NCBI GenBank assembly: GCA_026397575.1
Contig: JAPLUP010000469.1
Location: 1 to 20,071 of the forward strand
DNA length: 20,071 nt
Direction of reading: 5' to 3'
Source of the DNA: Candidatus Zixiibacteriota bacterium
Lineage (GTDB): Bacteria; Zixibacteria; MSB-5A5; CAIYYT01
Under the pieces are notes generated by a model, which made no database searches, was not told the DNA's origin, and saw only the letters and a program-made list of their open reading frames with translations. Position 1 is the first letter of the stretch; every line of letters begins with the position of its first letter. Position numbers and translations under genes: made by a program. Shown here piece by piece: positions 1 to 5,612 of the stretch.

Positions 1-1245
1 AGATCGAAGTACAATCGTTGCCGACAGGTCTTGAACCGTCTTGTTCGTCTCGATGAAGACACTTCATCCACGTCGCTACTGGCCGATACCTATTCGCTGC
101 TCGGTGAGTTATCGCGAAGAACCGGCCGATTGCCCGAAGCTCGGTCGGCGGGCAAACGCGCGGTGGAGTTGGCGCATTCAAGTCACAACTGTTGCGTTGA
201 GTCAGACGCCTACAATGGCCTCGGGCTGGCCTATTGGGTTGGCGGTATGCTGGCGGAAGCACGCGATTGCTTCGTTAAGAGCCTGAAGCTTCAGGAAGGC
301 AACGGCTCCATGTATGCCGAGGCCAGGGTTGCCAACAATCTGGCGATTATAGCCGGGGATATGGGTGACTATGTGGAAGCGCGTCGCCTGGCCGGTAAGG
401 CCAAAGAAGTTTTCATTGAACTTGGAGACCGTCGCAATCAGGCTTATGAGAGCGGCAATCTAGCGAGTTTATTAGTTGGCGGCGGCCATTATCGCGAGGC
501 AATTGAGTTGTACAATTCTGCCGATCGAATCTTCATCAAACTGGGTGAGACGCATCCGCACTATTATACGGTCGGGAATCTTGGTGATCTTAATCTGCTT
601 CTGGGCGAGTTCGATGATGCCGATAGTAGGTACGTGGAAGTGGCGAAATTCGCTCGCGAAAGCGGTGATCAAGAGTTGGAGGCGGAAATGTGCGTGCGCT
701 TCGCTGAACTCGCCTACTATCGCCAGCAACGGGACGAGGCGAGGAAGCTCTACGAGACTGCCATTCAGAAAGCGGAAGCGGTTGGCTCACTTGAATTCAG
801 GGTCAGAGGAACTATTGGGCTTTGCCGCTATTTGATCGGCGAACGAAACGCGCAGGAAGCTGGGCAAGCAATCGATCGGTTAGTCAAATTCGCGCAAGAG
901 TCCAAGTCAGATCGCACCCGGTATGAAGCCGAATTCCTGACCGGGGAGATGTTGCGCATCATGGGGCAGTCGGCATCGGCCTTGCCGCACTACCGTGAAT
1001 GCGCCGCCTACGCCTCCCGACAGCGACAATTCGAGTTGGCGCTGAAGTGCTATGTCCGCCTCTATGAGACAAACCCTGATTCAAGGGCCGAAACGGCAAA
1101 CAATCTCAAGGTTCTGCTTGATGACTTCCTCTCGACAAACGGCGAACAGATATTCCAGAGACTGATGAATTCCCGCTATTTCCAGTTCTTCCACGAGACA
1201 ATGATGCAGATTGCCGGAACCACACCTGTGGGATTGATCCGGTAA
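1..1245 (+). CDS. Tetratricopeptide-repeat (TPR) protein, 5' end cut by window edge
   Basis: The frame is open from the first base to a TAA at 1243-1245 with no upstream stop, so the gene starts outside the window; the TTG at 31 is only the first in-window start-like codon. The roughly 414 visible residues are helical repeats of about 40 residues with TPR signatures, for example SDAYNGLGLAYWVGGMLAEA, VANNLAIIAGDMGDYVEARR and AYESGNLASLLVGGGHYREA. The 40-residue period and Leu-Gly-Tyr spacing resemble the long TPR arrays at the C-termini of bacterial kinases, adenylate cyclases and transcription regulators. No catalytic or DNA-binding domain is visible because the N-terminus is missing. The last 50 residues (FLSTNGEQIFQRLMNSRYFQFF) are not repeat-like. 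The repeats should mediate protein-protein contacts; the partner is unknown. A sigma-54 promoter region starts right after the stop, so this gene is probably not cotranscribed with the lipoproteins downstream. Confidence 0.8.
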   Translation, partial: RSKYNRCRQVLNRLVRLDEDTSSTSLLADTYSLLGELSRRTGRLPEARSAGKRAVELAHSSHNCCVESDAYNGLGLAYWVGGMLAEARDCFVKSLKLQEGNGSMYAEARVANNLAIIAGDMGDYVEARRLAGKAKEVFIELGDRRNQAYESGNLASLLVGGGHYREAIELYNSADRIFIKLGETHPHYYTVGNLGDLNLLLGEFDDADSRYVEVAKFARESGDQELEAEMCVRFAELAYYRQQRDEARKLYETAIQKAEAVGSLEFRVRGTIGLCRYLIGERNAQEAGQAIDRLVKFAQESKSDRTRYEAEFLTGEMLRIMGQSASALPHYRECAAYASRQRQFELALKCYVRLYETNPDSRAETANNLKVLLDDFLSTNGEQIFQRLMNSRYFQFFHETMMQIAGTTPVGLIR

Positions 1246-1249
1246 ACAC

Positions 1250-1262
1250 TTGTCCAAATCCC
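1250..1262 (+). promoter_or_regulatory. Conserved upstream box, copy 1 (possible enhancer-binding site)
   Basis: TTGTCCAAATCCC lies exactly 140 nt before the sigma-54 core at 1390. The same 13-mer occurs at the same distance before the second lipoprotein gene. A GTTCAAAA box follows 37 nt downstream of it in both copies (here 1287-1294). The fixed spacing suggests binding of a sigma-54 activator, but no family is assigned and the box is not clearly palindromic. Confidence 0.4.
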
Positions 1263-1389
1263 CCAGTTTTCACCGAAATTCGACCTGTTCAAAAGCAGTG
1301 CGCAAGAACTGCACAAATCAGATGACTGTAACTGTCTGAATTCCAAGTACTTGAAAGGTGTTCCGGAAAATGTCACAGGATGAAACAGT

Positions 1390-1406
1390 TTGGCAGCCTC
1401 CTTGCA
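1390..1406 (+). promoter_or_regulatory. Sigma-54 (RpoN) -24/-12 promoter of lipoprotein copy 1
   Basis: TTGGCAGCCTCCTTGCA fits the sigma-54 consensus TGGCAC-N5-TTGCW at 15 of the defining positions that matter: GG at -24, GC at -12 and 16-nt total spacing from TGGCA to TTGCA. Only the C after TGGCA is replaced by G. It is embedded in a stretch (GATGAAACAGTTTGGCAGCC and flanks) that is identical before the second copy, while the sequence on either side has diverged. Expected transcription start is about 12 nt downstream, leaving a leader of roughly 60 nt to the start codon at 1478. Confidence 0.72.
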
Positions 1407-1477
1407 ACAGTAGTCGCCGAAGAACAAAGGTGCTTTGTCACTAGGAGGCCCGAAGGGGCCGAAAGGAGGATAGTTTG

Positions 1478-2038
1478 ATGAGTAGTAAACGGTACGTTTC
1501 GATTTTGGCGGTGCTGTTCGCTATCTCCATTTCCTTGGCGTTTGTTGGGGGATGTACGTCAAATGCTGTCGCGCCAAACGATAGTCTCATTCAGAGCAAA
1601 CTGGACTGGATGAACGAATTCTTCTCGCCTAACGGGGCGCAACAGGGACCCGGGCTGGGCGAGTGCCCTGTCCTGTTCGACACTGTGGTTACCGAGCAGG
1701 TCAATAGTTCCAAGGACGAGTTCAAAATCGTATTCGGCAAGGAAGAAATCGCATTCAGCCTTCCCAAAGATGCCTTGTCGAGCGCGGCCACACTGGCTGT
1801 TCACGCTACGAAGTATCAGGCGCCGTTTGGCTCTTTTTGGCTGCTTGACTGCGGACCGAATGGCACCGTTTTTGCCAAACCGCTGGAAGTAACTCCTAAC
1901 CAGGAAGTAACTGAGAGCAACTCCCCAGTCCTCTACTATTTCAATCCAGCCACAGGATTGTGGGAGGTGGAGCAGATCACTGCTTCCAGCAACTCGAATC
2001 TGCTGATTAACCATTTCTCCATGTACGGGATATCATAG
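1478..2038 (+). CDS. ZU5-like lipoprotein, tandem copy 1
   Basis: The product is 186 residues. The ATG at 1478 is chosen because GGAGG (1465-1469) sits 8 nt upstream; a TTG directly before it is possible. Residues 1-25 are a lipoprotein signal peptide with lipobox VGGC and acylated Cys26, so the mature protein should be anchored in an envelope membrane. The mature part begins with SNAVAP, then KLDWMNEFF, and ends in a block resembling ZU5-type beta-sandwich domains: FSLPKDALSSAATLAV, then CGPNGTVFAKPLEV, LYYFNPATGLWEVE and a final INHFSMYGIS. That series (proline-alanine-leucine strand, PxGxxFxxP, YY-W, HFS-Y) is the ZU5 pattern. The protein occurs as a neighbouring paralogue at 2373-2951, and both have two matching Cys (in CPVLFDT and LDCGPNG) that could pair. 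Function is unknown; sigma-54 control suggests an inducible envelope response. Confidence 0.8.
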   Translation: MSSKRYVSILAVLFAISISLAFVGGCTSNAVAPNDSLIQSKLDWMNEFFSPNGAQQGPGLGECPVLFDTVVTEQVNSSKDEFKIVFGKEEIAFSLPKDALSSAATLAVHATKYQAPFGSFWLLDCGPNGTVFAKPLEVTPNQEVTESNSPVLYYFNPATGLWEVEQITASSNSNLLINHFSMYGIS

Positions 2039-2072
2039 CAACTTACCGGAGGGACTGACCGATTGACTAATG

Positions 2073-2102
2073 GCCCCGGGCGTTTTCGTCCGGGGCTTTT
2101 TT
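2073..2102 (+). terminator. Intrinsic terminator of lipoprotein copy 1
   Basis: A 10-bp stem (2073-2082 with 2087-2096, one G-U pair) closes a TTTT loop and is followed by six T. The core CCCCGGGCG-TTTT-CG recurs after copy 2. Confidence 0.92.
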
Positions 2103-2148
2103 GTTTTGCCCACAACCGGAAGAGCCATTGGTTTCTCACCACAGAGTG

Positions 2149-2161
2149 TTGTCCAAATCCC
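2149..2161 (+). promoter_or_regulatory. Conserved upstream box, copy 2
   Basis: TTGTCCAAATCCC again, exactly 140 nt before the second sigma-54 core; GTTCAAAA follows at 2186-2193 with the same 37-nt offset as in copy 1. Confidence 0.4.
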
Positions 2162-2288
2162 TTAATTTTTCCCGGAAAAATCAGTGTTCAAAACGGCTGT
2201 TCAGGAATCGACCACAGAACGCCCGCGTAAGGCGCTCTGTATCAACGCGTTATTTTGAGTACAAGGGATTGTTGCCGGATGAAACAGT

Positions 2289-2305
2289 TTGGCAGCCACT
2301 TTGCA
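2289..2305 (+). promoter_or_regulatory. Sigma-54 -24/-12 promoter of lipoprotein copy 2
   Basis: TTGGCAGCCACTTTGCA has the same GG/GC spacing as copy 1 and the same preceding GGATGAAACAGT. The variable N5 spacer differs at two positions while the -24 and -12 elements are unchanged, which is the pattern expected of selected promoter elements. Confidence 0.72.
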
Positions 2306-2372
2306 ACACTCCTGACAGAATTGATTGGTCGTTGACCGCCACAGGGTCTGCAAGAACCCGGAAGGAGGAAAT

Positions 2373-2951
2373 TTGAAGATATCACCGTTTCGTACTTGGT
2401 TCATTGCGACGTTAATGGTTGTATTGGCCGTATCTGAGTCCTTGGCAATTGGAGGGTGTACATCCAACGCCGTCGCTCCGGAAAACGGAAATCCGAATCA
2501 GGACAAACTTGATTGGTTGAATCAGTTTTTCAATGGTGGCGGTGCCGATCGCGGACCCGGAATCAACATCGACGGCTGCCCGGTCCTTTTTGACACCACT
2601 CTGATTCAGACAGTAACTAAGTGGGGGGCCCAGATTGACATGGTGCATGGTGTGGAGAAGATCGGATTTTCGTTACCGTATATGGCGGTGACGCAGTCGG
2701 TCACTCTCAAGATCCGTGTTACGAAGTATCAGGCGCCATTTGGTGAGTTCTGGATGCTGGACTGTAGTCCCAATGGCCAGACTTTCGACTTCCCGCTCTA
2801 TTGCCAGCCCAATCAGCATATCTTGAACTCTTCCACCGCGGTGCTCTTCTACTACAATCCCACCACCAAGCTGTGGGAGGTTCAGGCGACAGTGAGGGGC
2901 TCGAACCCGCAGTTGCCGATCTATCACTTTTCGAAGTATGGAATATCGTAG
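2373..2951 (+). CDS. ZU5-like lipoprotein, tandem copy 2
   Basis: The product is 192 residues from a TTG at 2373 preceded by AAGGAGG (2362-2368). An earlier in-frame TTG at 2325 would put the Shine-Dalgarno inside the gene and extend the signal peptide unnaturally, so it was not used. Signal peptide residues 1-28 end in lipobox IGGC (Cys29). Similarity to copy 1 runs over the whole mature part: CTSNAVAP, KLDW-NQFF, CPVLFDT, GFSLP, TKYQAPFGEFW, LDCSPNG, FYYNPTTKLWEV and YHFSKYGIS. Best-kept segments are TKYQAPFG-FW-LDC and the C-terminal ZU5-like end; the region after CPVLFDT has diverged most. Copy 2 carries its own promoter and terminator, so it is a separate transcription unit. The role is unknown. 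Confidence 0.78.
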   Translation: MKISPFRTWFIATLMVVLAVSESLAIGGCTSNAVAPENGNPNQDKLDWLNQFFNGGGADRGPGINIDGCPVLFDTTLIQTVTKWGAQIDMVHGVEKIGFSLPYMAVTQSVTLKIRVTKYQAPFGEFWMLDCSPNGQTFDFPLYCQPNQHILNSSTAVLFYYNPTTKLWEVQATVRGSNPQLPIYHFSKYGIS

Positions 2952-2985
2952 TCCTTAGCTGGAGGGATTGACTCACTGACTTATG

Positions 2986-3015
2986 GCCCCGGGCGTTTTC
3001 GCCCGGGGTTTTTTT
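2986..3015 (+). terminator. Intrinsic terminator of lipoprotein copy 2
   Basis: A perfect 9-bp GC stem (2987-2995 with 3000-3008) closes a TTTT loop and is followed by seven T. It differs from the copy 1 terminator mainly by C for T in the 3' arm, which replaces a G-U pair with G-C. Confidence 0.92.
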
Positions 3016-3039
3016 GTTATTGGTGACGCCCTTAAACAG

Positions 3040-3200
3040 TTCTGCCAGCACGAATGAGCGATCATAGGTTTCCGCGTTGCGGAGCGCCCAAATGAATTCG
3101 GACTTACAGAGGTGGCAGCCGGTGAAAATCTCCGCTATGCCGCCGTAGAAGATTCCCATCGCCAGAAGTATCGTGTCCAGCGGTTGAATCGGGTGTTGTC
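3040..3200 (-). pseudogene. Decayed fragment of a GPR1/FUN34/YaaH (SatP-type) acetate transporter
   Basis: The minus strand encodes PLDTILLAMGIFYGGIAEIF, followed by TGCHLCKSEFIWALRNAETY and DRSFVLAEL. The first part closely matches the second membrane helix of the acetate/succinate transporter family (ILAMGIFYGGIAQIFAG in E. coli SatP, recalled from family knowledge). The second part still aligns without gaps to the KKGNTFG...SYGSFWL segment, but key residues are lost. The N-terminal NPAPLGL signature is absent from the DNA upstream, and the frame runs on into unrelated sequence overlapping the terminator and lipoprotein gene. Only about 50 of roughly 190 residues survive. I read it as a gene remnant next to other recombination scars. 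Chance similarity is unlikely for the MGIFYGGIAEIF run but cannot be excluded without a search. Confidence 0.5.
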
Positions 3201-3375
3201 CAGATTTAGCTGACGGCAAACACATATAGGCAAGATTGCGAGAGATTTGAATCTGCGGCAAGTTCTAATTGTGATTCACCGCCTCCGTCAGACACGGATC
3301 TGATGGGGCACTCTTTTCCCGGAAGCGGCCGCGCCTGCAAATTTGTAGTTTGCTCAAACGCCTGTCTTACATAAC

Positions 3376-3642
3376 ATGGAAAGCGTGTCATATCACGTTT
3401 ACATCCTACGCTGCGGTGACGGCACCTACTATACCGGCCAGACTACCGATCTCGACAAGAGAGTCATAGCTCACAATCACGGTACCGGCGCCCGCTATAC
3501 GCGCGGACGCGGACCAGTGCAACTGGTATATCATGTCGGAGTTGCGACTTTGAGGGAGGCATTCATCTTGGAGCGCAGAATTAAGCGCATGCCGCGTGCC
3601 GGGAAAGAGAAGTTGATTGCCAACGTTCAGACCGAATACTAA
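3376..3642 (+). CDS. GIY-YIG endonuclease domain protein (UPF0213/YhbQ-like)
   Basis: The 88-residue product is a single GIY-YIG domain, the usual size for stand-alone members related to the UvrC N-terminal nuclease. Visible motifs are VYI (residues 8-10, the GIY position), YTG (19-21, the YIG position), Arg29, the ARYTRGRGP loop (39-47) and Glu66 in LERRIKRMPR, which is the metal-binding glutamate position. All expected catalytic residues appear present. These proteins act as small structure-specific or nicking nucleases whose cellular role is poorly defined. No convincing Shine-Dalgarno precedes the ATG. The gene sits alone between a transporter remnant and a recombinase remnant, so it may have arrived with mobile DNA. 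Confidence 0.85.
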   Translation: MESVSYHVYILRCGDGTYYTGQTTDLDKRVIAHNHGTGARYTRGRGPVQLVYHVGVATLREAFILERRIKRMPRAGKEKLIANVQTEY

Positions 3643-3763
3643 CTTCCAATGCCGCGTGTCCGAATTGATTTGACGACGTACACTCTGATCCTGCTCATAG
3701 AGAGAGTCAGAAACCTCCTGAAACCACAGTAGAATCTGTCCCCTTCCGGTCACTATTTCGTGA

Positions 3764-4374
3764 TGTCTGGGCACCGCTTACGTATGCCAAAGACGGTGCA
3801 ATTTTGAGTACGACAATAAGGATTTCGTAATCAAGAAGGTCAAGAAGTTGGTTCTCGACGTCGTCGACCGAAAACAACTGGAGCAACTGGTTCGTGAGAA
3901 ATTGAGCCACAAGATTGATGGTCAAAAGCCAAGCCCCGCCAGTGTATGTGACAAACTTACTGACGTACAAAAGAGAGCACAGAACTTTCTCGACTCTGTT
4001 GAGAGAGGCATGGACTTTCAGTTCGTCAAGGGTCGGCTTGATGATCTGAGCAGGGAACGTCTGCGGCTCGAAAGTCAGAAAATCGCCCTTGAGGCAGGGG
4101 GCAAGAATCATGGGACGTAGACTCAGTGGCGCGGACGATTATCAGCCATGTCGACGAGATCGATGAGGCAATTGCTGCCGCCCAACCGGCCCAGATGAAG
4201 CGGATTTTCAAGAGTCTTGTCCAGAAGATAATCGTCTATCCAAACGACAGAAAAGCCATCTGTCACTTCTTCAAGCTCCCGTTACCCCTTGAACTGCAAC
4301 AAATCAGCGTGCTATTTAACATGCCGGAGACCGGAATCGAACCGGTACGCCCATTACTGAGCGAGGGATTTTAA
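3764..4374 (+). pseudogene. Frameshifted C-terminal remnant of a large serine recombinase
   Basis: After an in-frame TGA at 3761-3763, one frame reads GTAYVCQRRCNFEYDNKDFV, which resembles the second half of a recombinase zinc ribbon. It continues into a charged coiled coil (KKLVLDVVDRKQLEQLV, then FVKGRLDDLSRERLRLESQK) up to a TAG at 4118-4120. The C-terminal signature continues two frames away: VDEIDEAIAAAQPAQMKRIF, then KSLVQKIIVYPNDRKAICHF and FKLP. This is the typical end of large serine integrases (A...KR.L..LV..I.V.P....I...F.LP). A frameshift near 4095 must therefore separate the two parts. The resolvase catalytic domain and recombinase domain are absent. The second frame reads directly into the 3' half of tRNA-Leu and stops in its anticodon loop, as expected for an element integrated at that tRNA. 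Confidence 0.72.
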
Positions 4375-4407
4375 GTCCCTTGCGTCTACCAATTTCGCCA
4401 CTCCGGC
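4322..4407 (-). tRNA. tRNA-Leu (anticodon UAA)
   Basis: Read on the minus strand, the 86-nt gene folds completely. The acceptor stem GCCGGAG pairs with CTCCGGC, with discriminator A at 4322. A D-arm with GGTAGACGC follows, then the anticodon stem AGGGA/TCCCT around loop CTTAAAA (anticodon TAA at 4371-4373). There is a long class II variable arm and the T-arm ACCGG-TTCGATT-CCGGT. The long variable arm and UAA anticodon identify leucine. The 3' CCA is not encoded. The recombinase remnant abuts the 3' end. Confidence 0.96.
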
Positions 4408-4628
4408 AATTGGTGATGCGTGATGAAGTTACATTAGTTCGAGGCGGAAGGCAAGAGTCAATGCGCGGATGGTAGGTGCGGATTCAGTCATCAGCGTCAA
4501 CTTTCAGCATCCAAGGGGAGCTTCAACCTCGATAGGTTGGCCGCCTGCCGGTTCGTGAAGGGATCTTTTGCATGACCGAATAGGTCGGAACCCCGATGAG
4601 CGCACGTCACCATTCCAAGAGTCTACCC
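4408..4628. other. Intergenic stretch with copy A of a dispersed repeat
   Basis: No credible gene. It holds the 35-nt repeat listed separately (4527-4561) and a small GACC-GAATA-GGTC hairpin near 4574. Confidence 0.5.
4527..4561 (+). repeat. 35-nt dispersed repeat, copy A
   Basis: It matches 5470-5504 at 32 of 35 positions; the shared core is GCCTGCCGGTTCGTG. Two mismatches are transitions within an AGG...CCT stem, so the short hairpin is kept. Confidence 0.75.
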
Positions 4629-5243
4629 TCAGGGATTTCTACCTACCCAACTCCAGGTCCGTGCTTGACCACTGGGTTCGGGGGGAAGAATCGTCTCAAC
4701 ATGAACTTGACAAGATCTGAATAGCGGTGTCGGTAACCGTTTAAGGTTGACATCGAAGAAACTGAGTGGCTGTCTCCAAGAGTCAAAGGTATTGAGAACG
4801 AATGTCGTTTCCGGCGCATTGCCATATACCCGCAGATGGATCGTTGCAAGCAAACCTCGGCCCGGCTCAACAGAAATCGTGTCGTCAATCACGCCGAAAA
4901 CTCCGATCAGGATCGTGTCCCCATCCGCGTAAACCATCTTGAAATCGAAATGATCGACCCGGCTGCCATGGAACGATACCGAATCAAAATGAATGATGTT
5001 CGAGGGGAAAAGCAGTGGGACATTTACTTGCGTCAGCGCCACCTCGTTGTCAAACGAGACGGGCACGCTAAAGCTCTGCCCTCCCTTGGCCTCCAGTTGC
5101 TCCGGCAGGTAGATTTGATTGATAAGCGGCTCAGGCTCGGTGCTTTTGCTGCAACCCACCAGTGCCAGGGTCAGCGCCATAGACACCAAGCACAAATAGC
5201 CAAACAGCCGCAGTGTCCTCATGTCACTCGAAAAAAGCATCAT
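4629..5243 (-). CDS. Lipoprotein with cohesin-like domain, paralogue 1
   Basis: The 204-residue product starts at tandem ATGs (5243 or 5240); an internal ATG at 5222 is also workable. The tandem-ATG start is kept because the paralogue at 6749-7327 begins the same way, with a shared CTATT element just upstream. The signal peptide ends in lipobox LVGC (Cys31), followed by SKSTEPEP. The mature part (about residues 42-165) resembles a cohesin-type beta-sandwich: IYLPEQLEAKGGQSFSVPVS, FDNEVALTQVNVPLLFPSNI, then a DSVSFHGSRV strand and GRGLLATIHLRV. This resembles the pattern of cohesin or cohesin-like domains (GD.F.VPV..., L.FDP..L, G.LAT..F.V). The C-terminal 20 residues are not shared with the paralogue and may be a short extension from a lost stop. 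It is probably surface-exposed and binds another protein; the ligand is unknown. Confidence 0.75.
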   Translation of the reverse strand: MMLFSSDMRTLRLFGYLCLVSMALTLALVGCSKSTEPEPLINQIYLPEQLEAKGGQSFSVPVSFDNEVALTQVNVPLLFPSNIIHFDSVSFHGSRVDHFDFKMVYADGDTILIGVFGVIDDTISVEPGRGLLATIHLRVYGNAPETTFVLNTFDSWRQPLSFFDVNLKRLPTPLFRSCQVHVETILPPEPSGQARTWSWVGRNP

Positions 5244-5311
5244 AATAGATAACGTGCTAAGGGCGCAGGTGTCTAATGGTTTTTTCTTCCTCGCCCTCGG
5301 ATATTGAGGTT

Positions 5312-5363
5312 GCGGCAGGTCTTAACGGTGGTGGTCGGATACTGTGGGAGCGTGACCTGCCGC
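5312..5363. repeat. Inverted repeat, 10-bp perfect arms
   Basis: GCGGCAGGTC (5312-5321) and GACCTGCCGC (5354-5363) are exact reverse complements around a 32-nt loop. There is no T-run, so it is not a standard terminator. Confidence 0.7.
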
Positions 5364-5397
5364 GCTAACATGATGGTCTGAGGACAACCAGAGAAAA

Positions 5398-5443
5398 CCG
5401 TCACGTCACACGCCCGGCAGCCGCCGGACGCAAGACGTGACGG
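5398..5443. repeat. Inverted repeat with nested GC hairpin
   Basis: CCGTCACGTC (5398-5407) and GACGTGACGG (5434-5443) pair perfectly. Inside lies a second stem, CCGGC-AGCC-GCCGG. The cruciform-like structure lies 35 nt after the previous inverted repeat and 27 nt before repeat copy B. Confidence 0.7.
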
Positions 5444-5469
5444 AACGGTAAAAAGAAGGGTCTGCATTG

Positions 5470-5504
5470 CCTCGACAGGTTGGTCGCCTGCCGGTTCGTG
5501 GAGG
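5470..5504 (+). repeat. 35-nt dispersed repeat, copy B
   Basis: Second copy of the 4527-4561 repeat, in the same orientation, 32 of 35 identical. The pair brackets the lipoprotein at 4629-5243. Confidence 0.75.
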
Positions 5505-5558
5505 AATTTCTACACTGGTATCTTTTGGTGAATTGGGCGAGGAGAAGGCAGGGGATAA

Positions 5559-5612
5559 TGATGCGCATCAGCAGCTGCGCGTAGCGCCGTTCGCCGCAAC
5601 CGGTTGTTAGAC
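5559..5612 (-). repeat. Integron attC-like half-site with adjoining palindromes
   Basis: On the minus strand GTCTAACAACCGGTTGCGGC begins at 5612. GTCTAAC fits the attC box RYYYAAC, and its TAA is the stop codon of the AlbA_2 gene, an arrangement common in integron cassettes. GCGCTACGCGC and two palindromes (GCAGCTGC at 5571-5578, TGATGCGCATCA at 5559-5570) follow. The matching partner half (CCGCAACC...GTTRRRY) is not found downstream, so this is at best a truncated or degenerate attC. Confidence 0.35.

Larger units (their letters stand above)
5244..5606. other. 363-bp gene-free stretch rich in inverted repeats
   Basis: No credible gene. It contains two long-range perfect 10-bp inverted repeats, repeat copy B, a 12-bp palindrome and an attC-like end, each listed separately. 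The 64-codon minus-strand frame at 5273-5467 is composed largely of these repeats and is not called. Confidence 0.6.

Noticed and set aside
3707..4111. 134-codon minus-strand frame opposite the recombinase remnant
   Set aside because: It is the shadow of the coiled-coil and zinc-ribbon coding sequence on the plus strand, which matches a known family.
5273..5467. 64-codon minus-strand frame across the inverted repeats
   Set aside because: It is built from the repeat arms, lacks a ribosome-binding site and has no family-like features.
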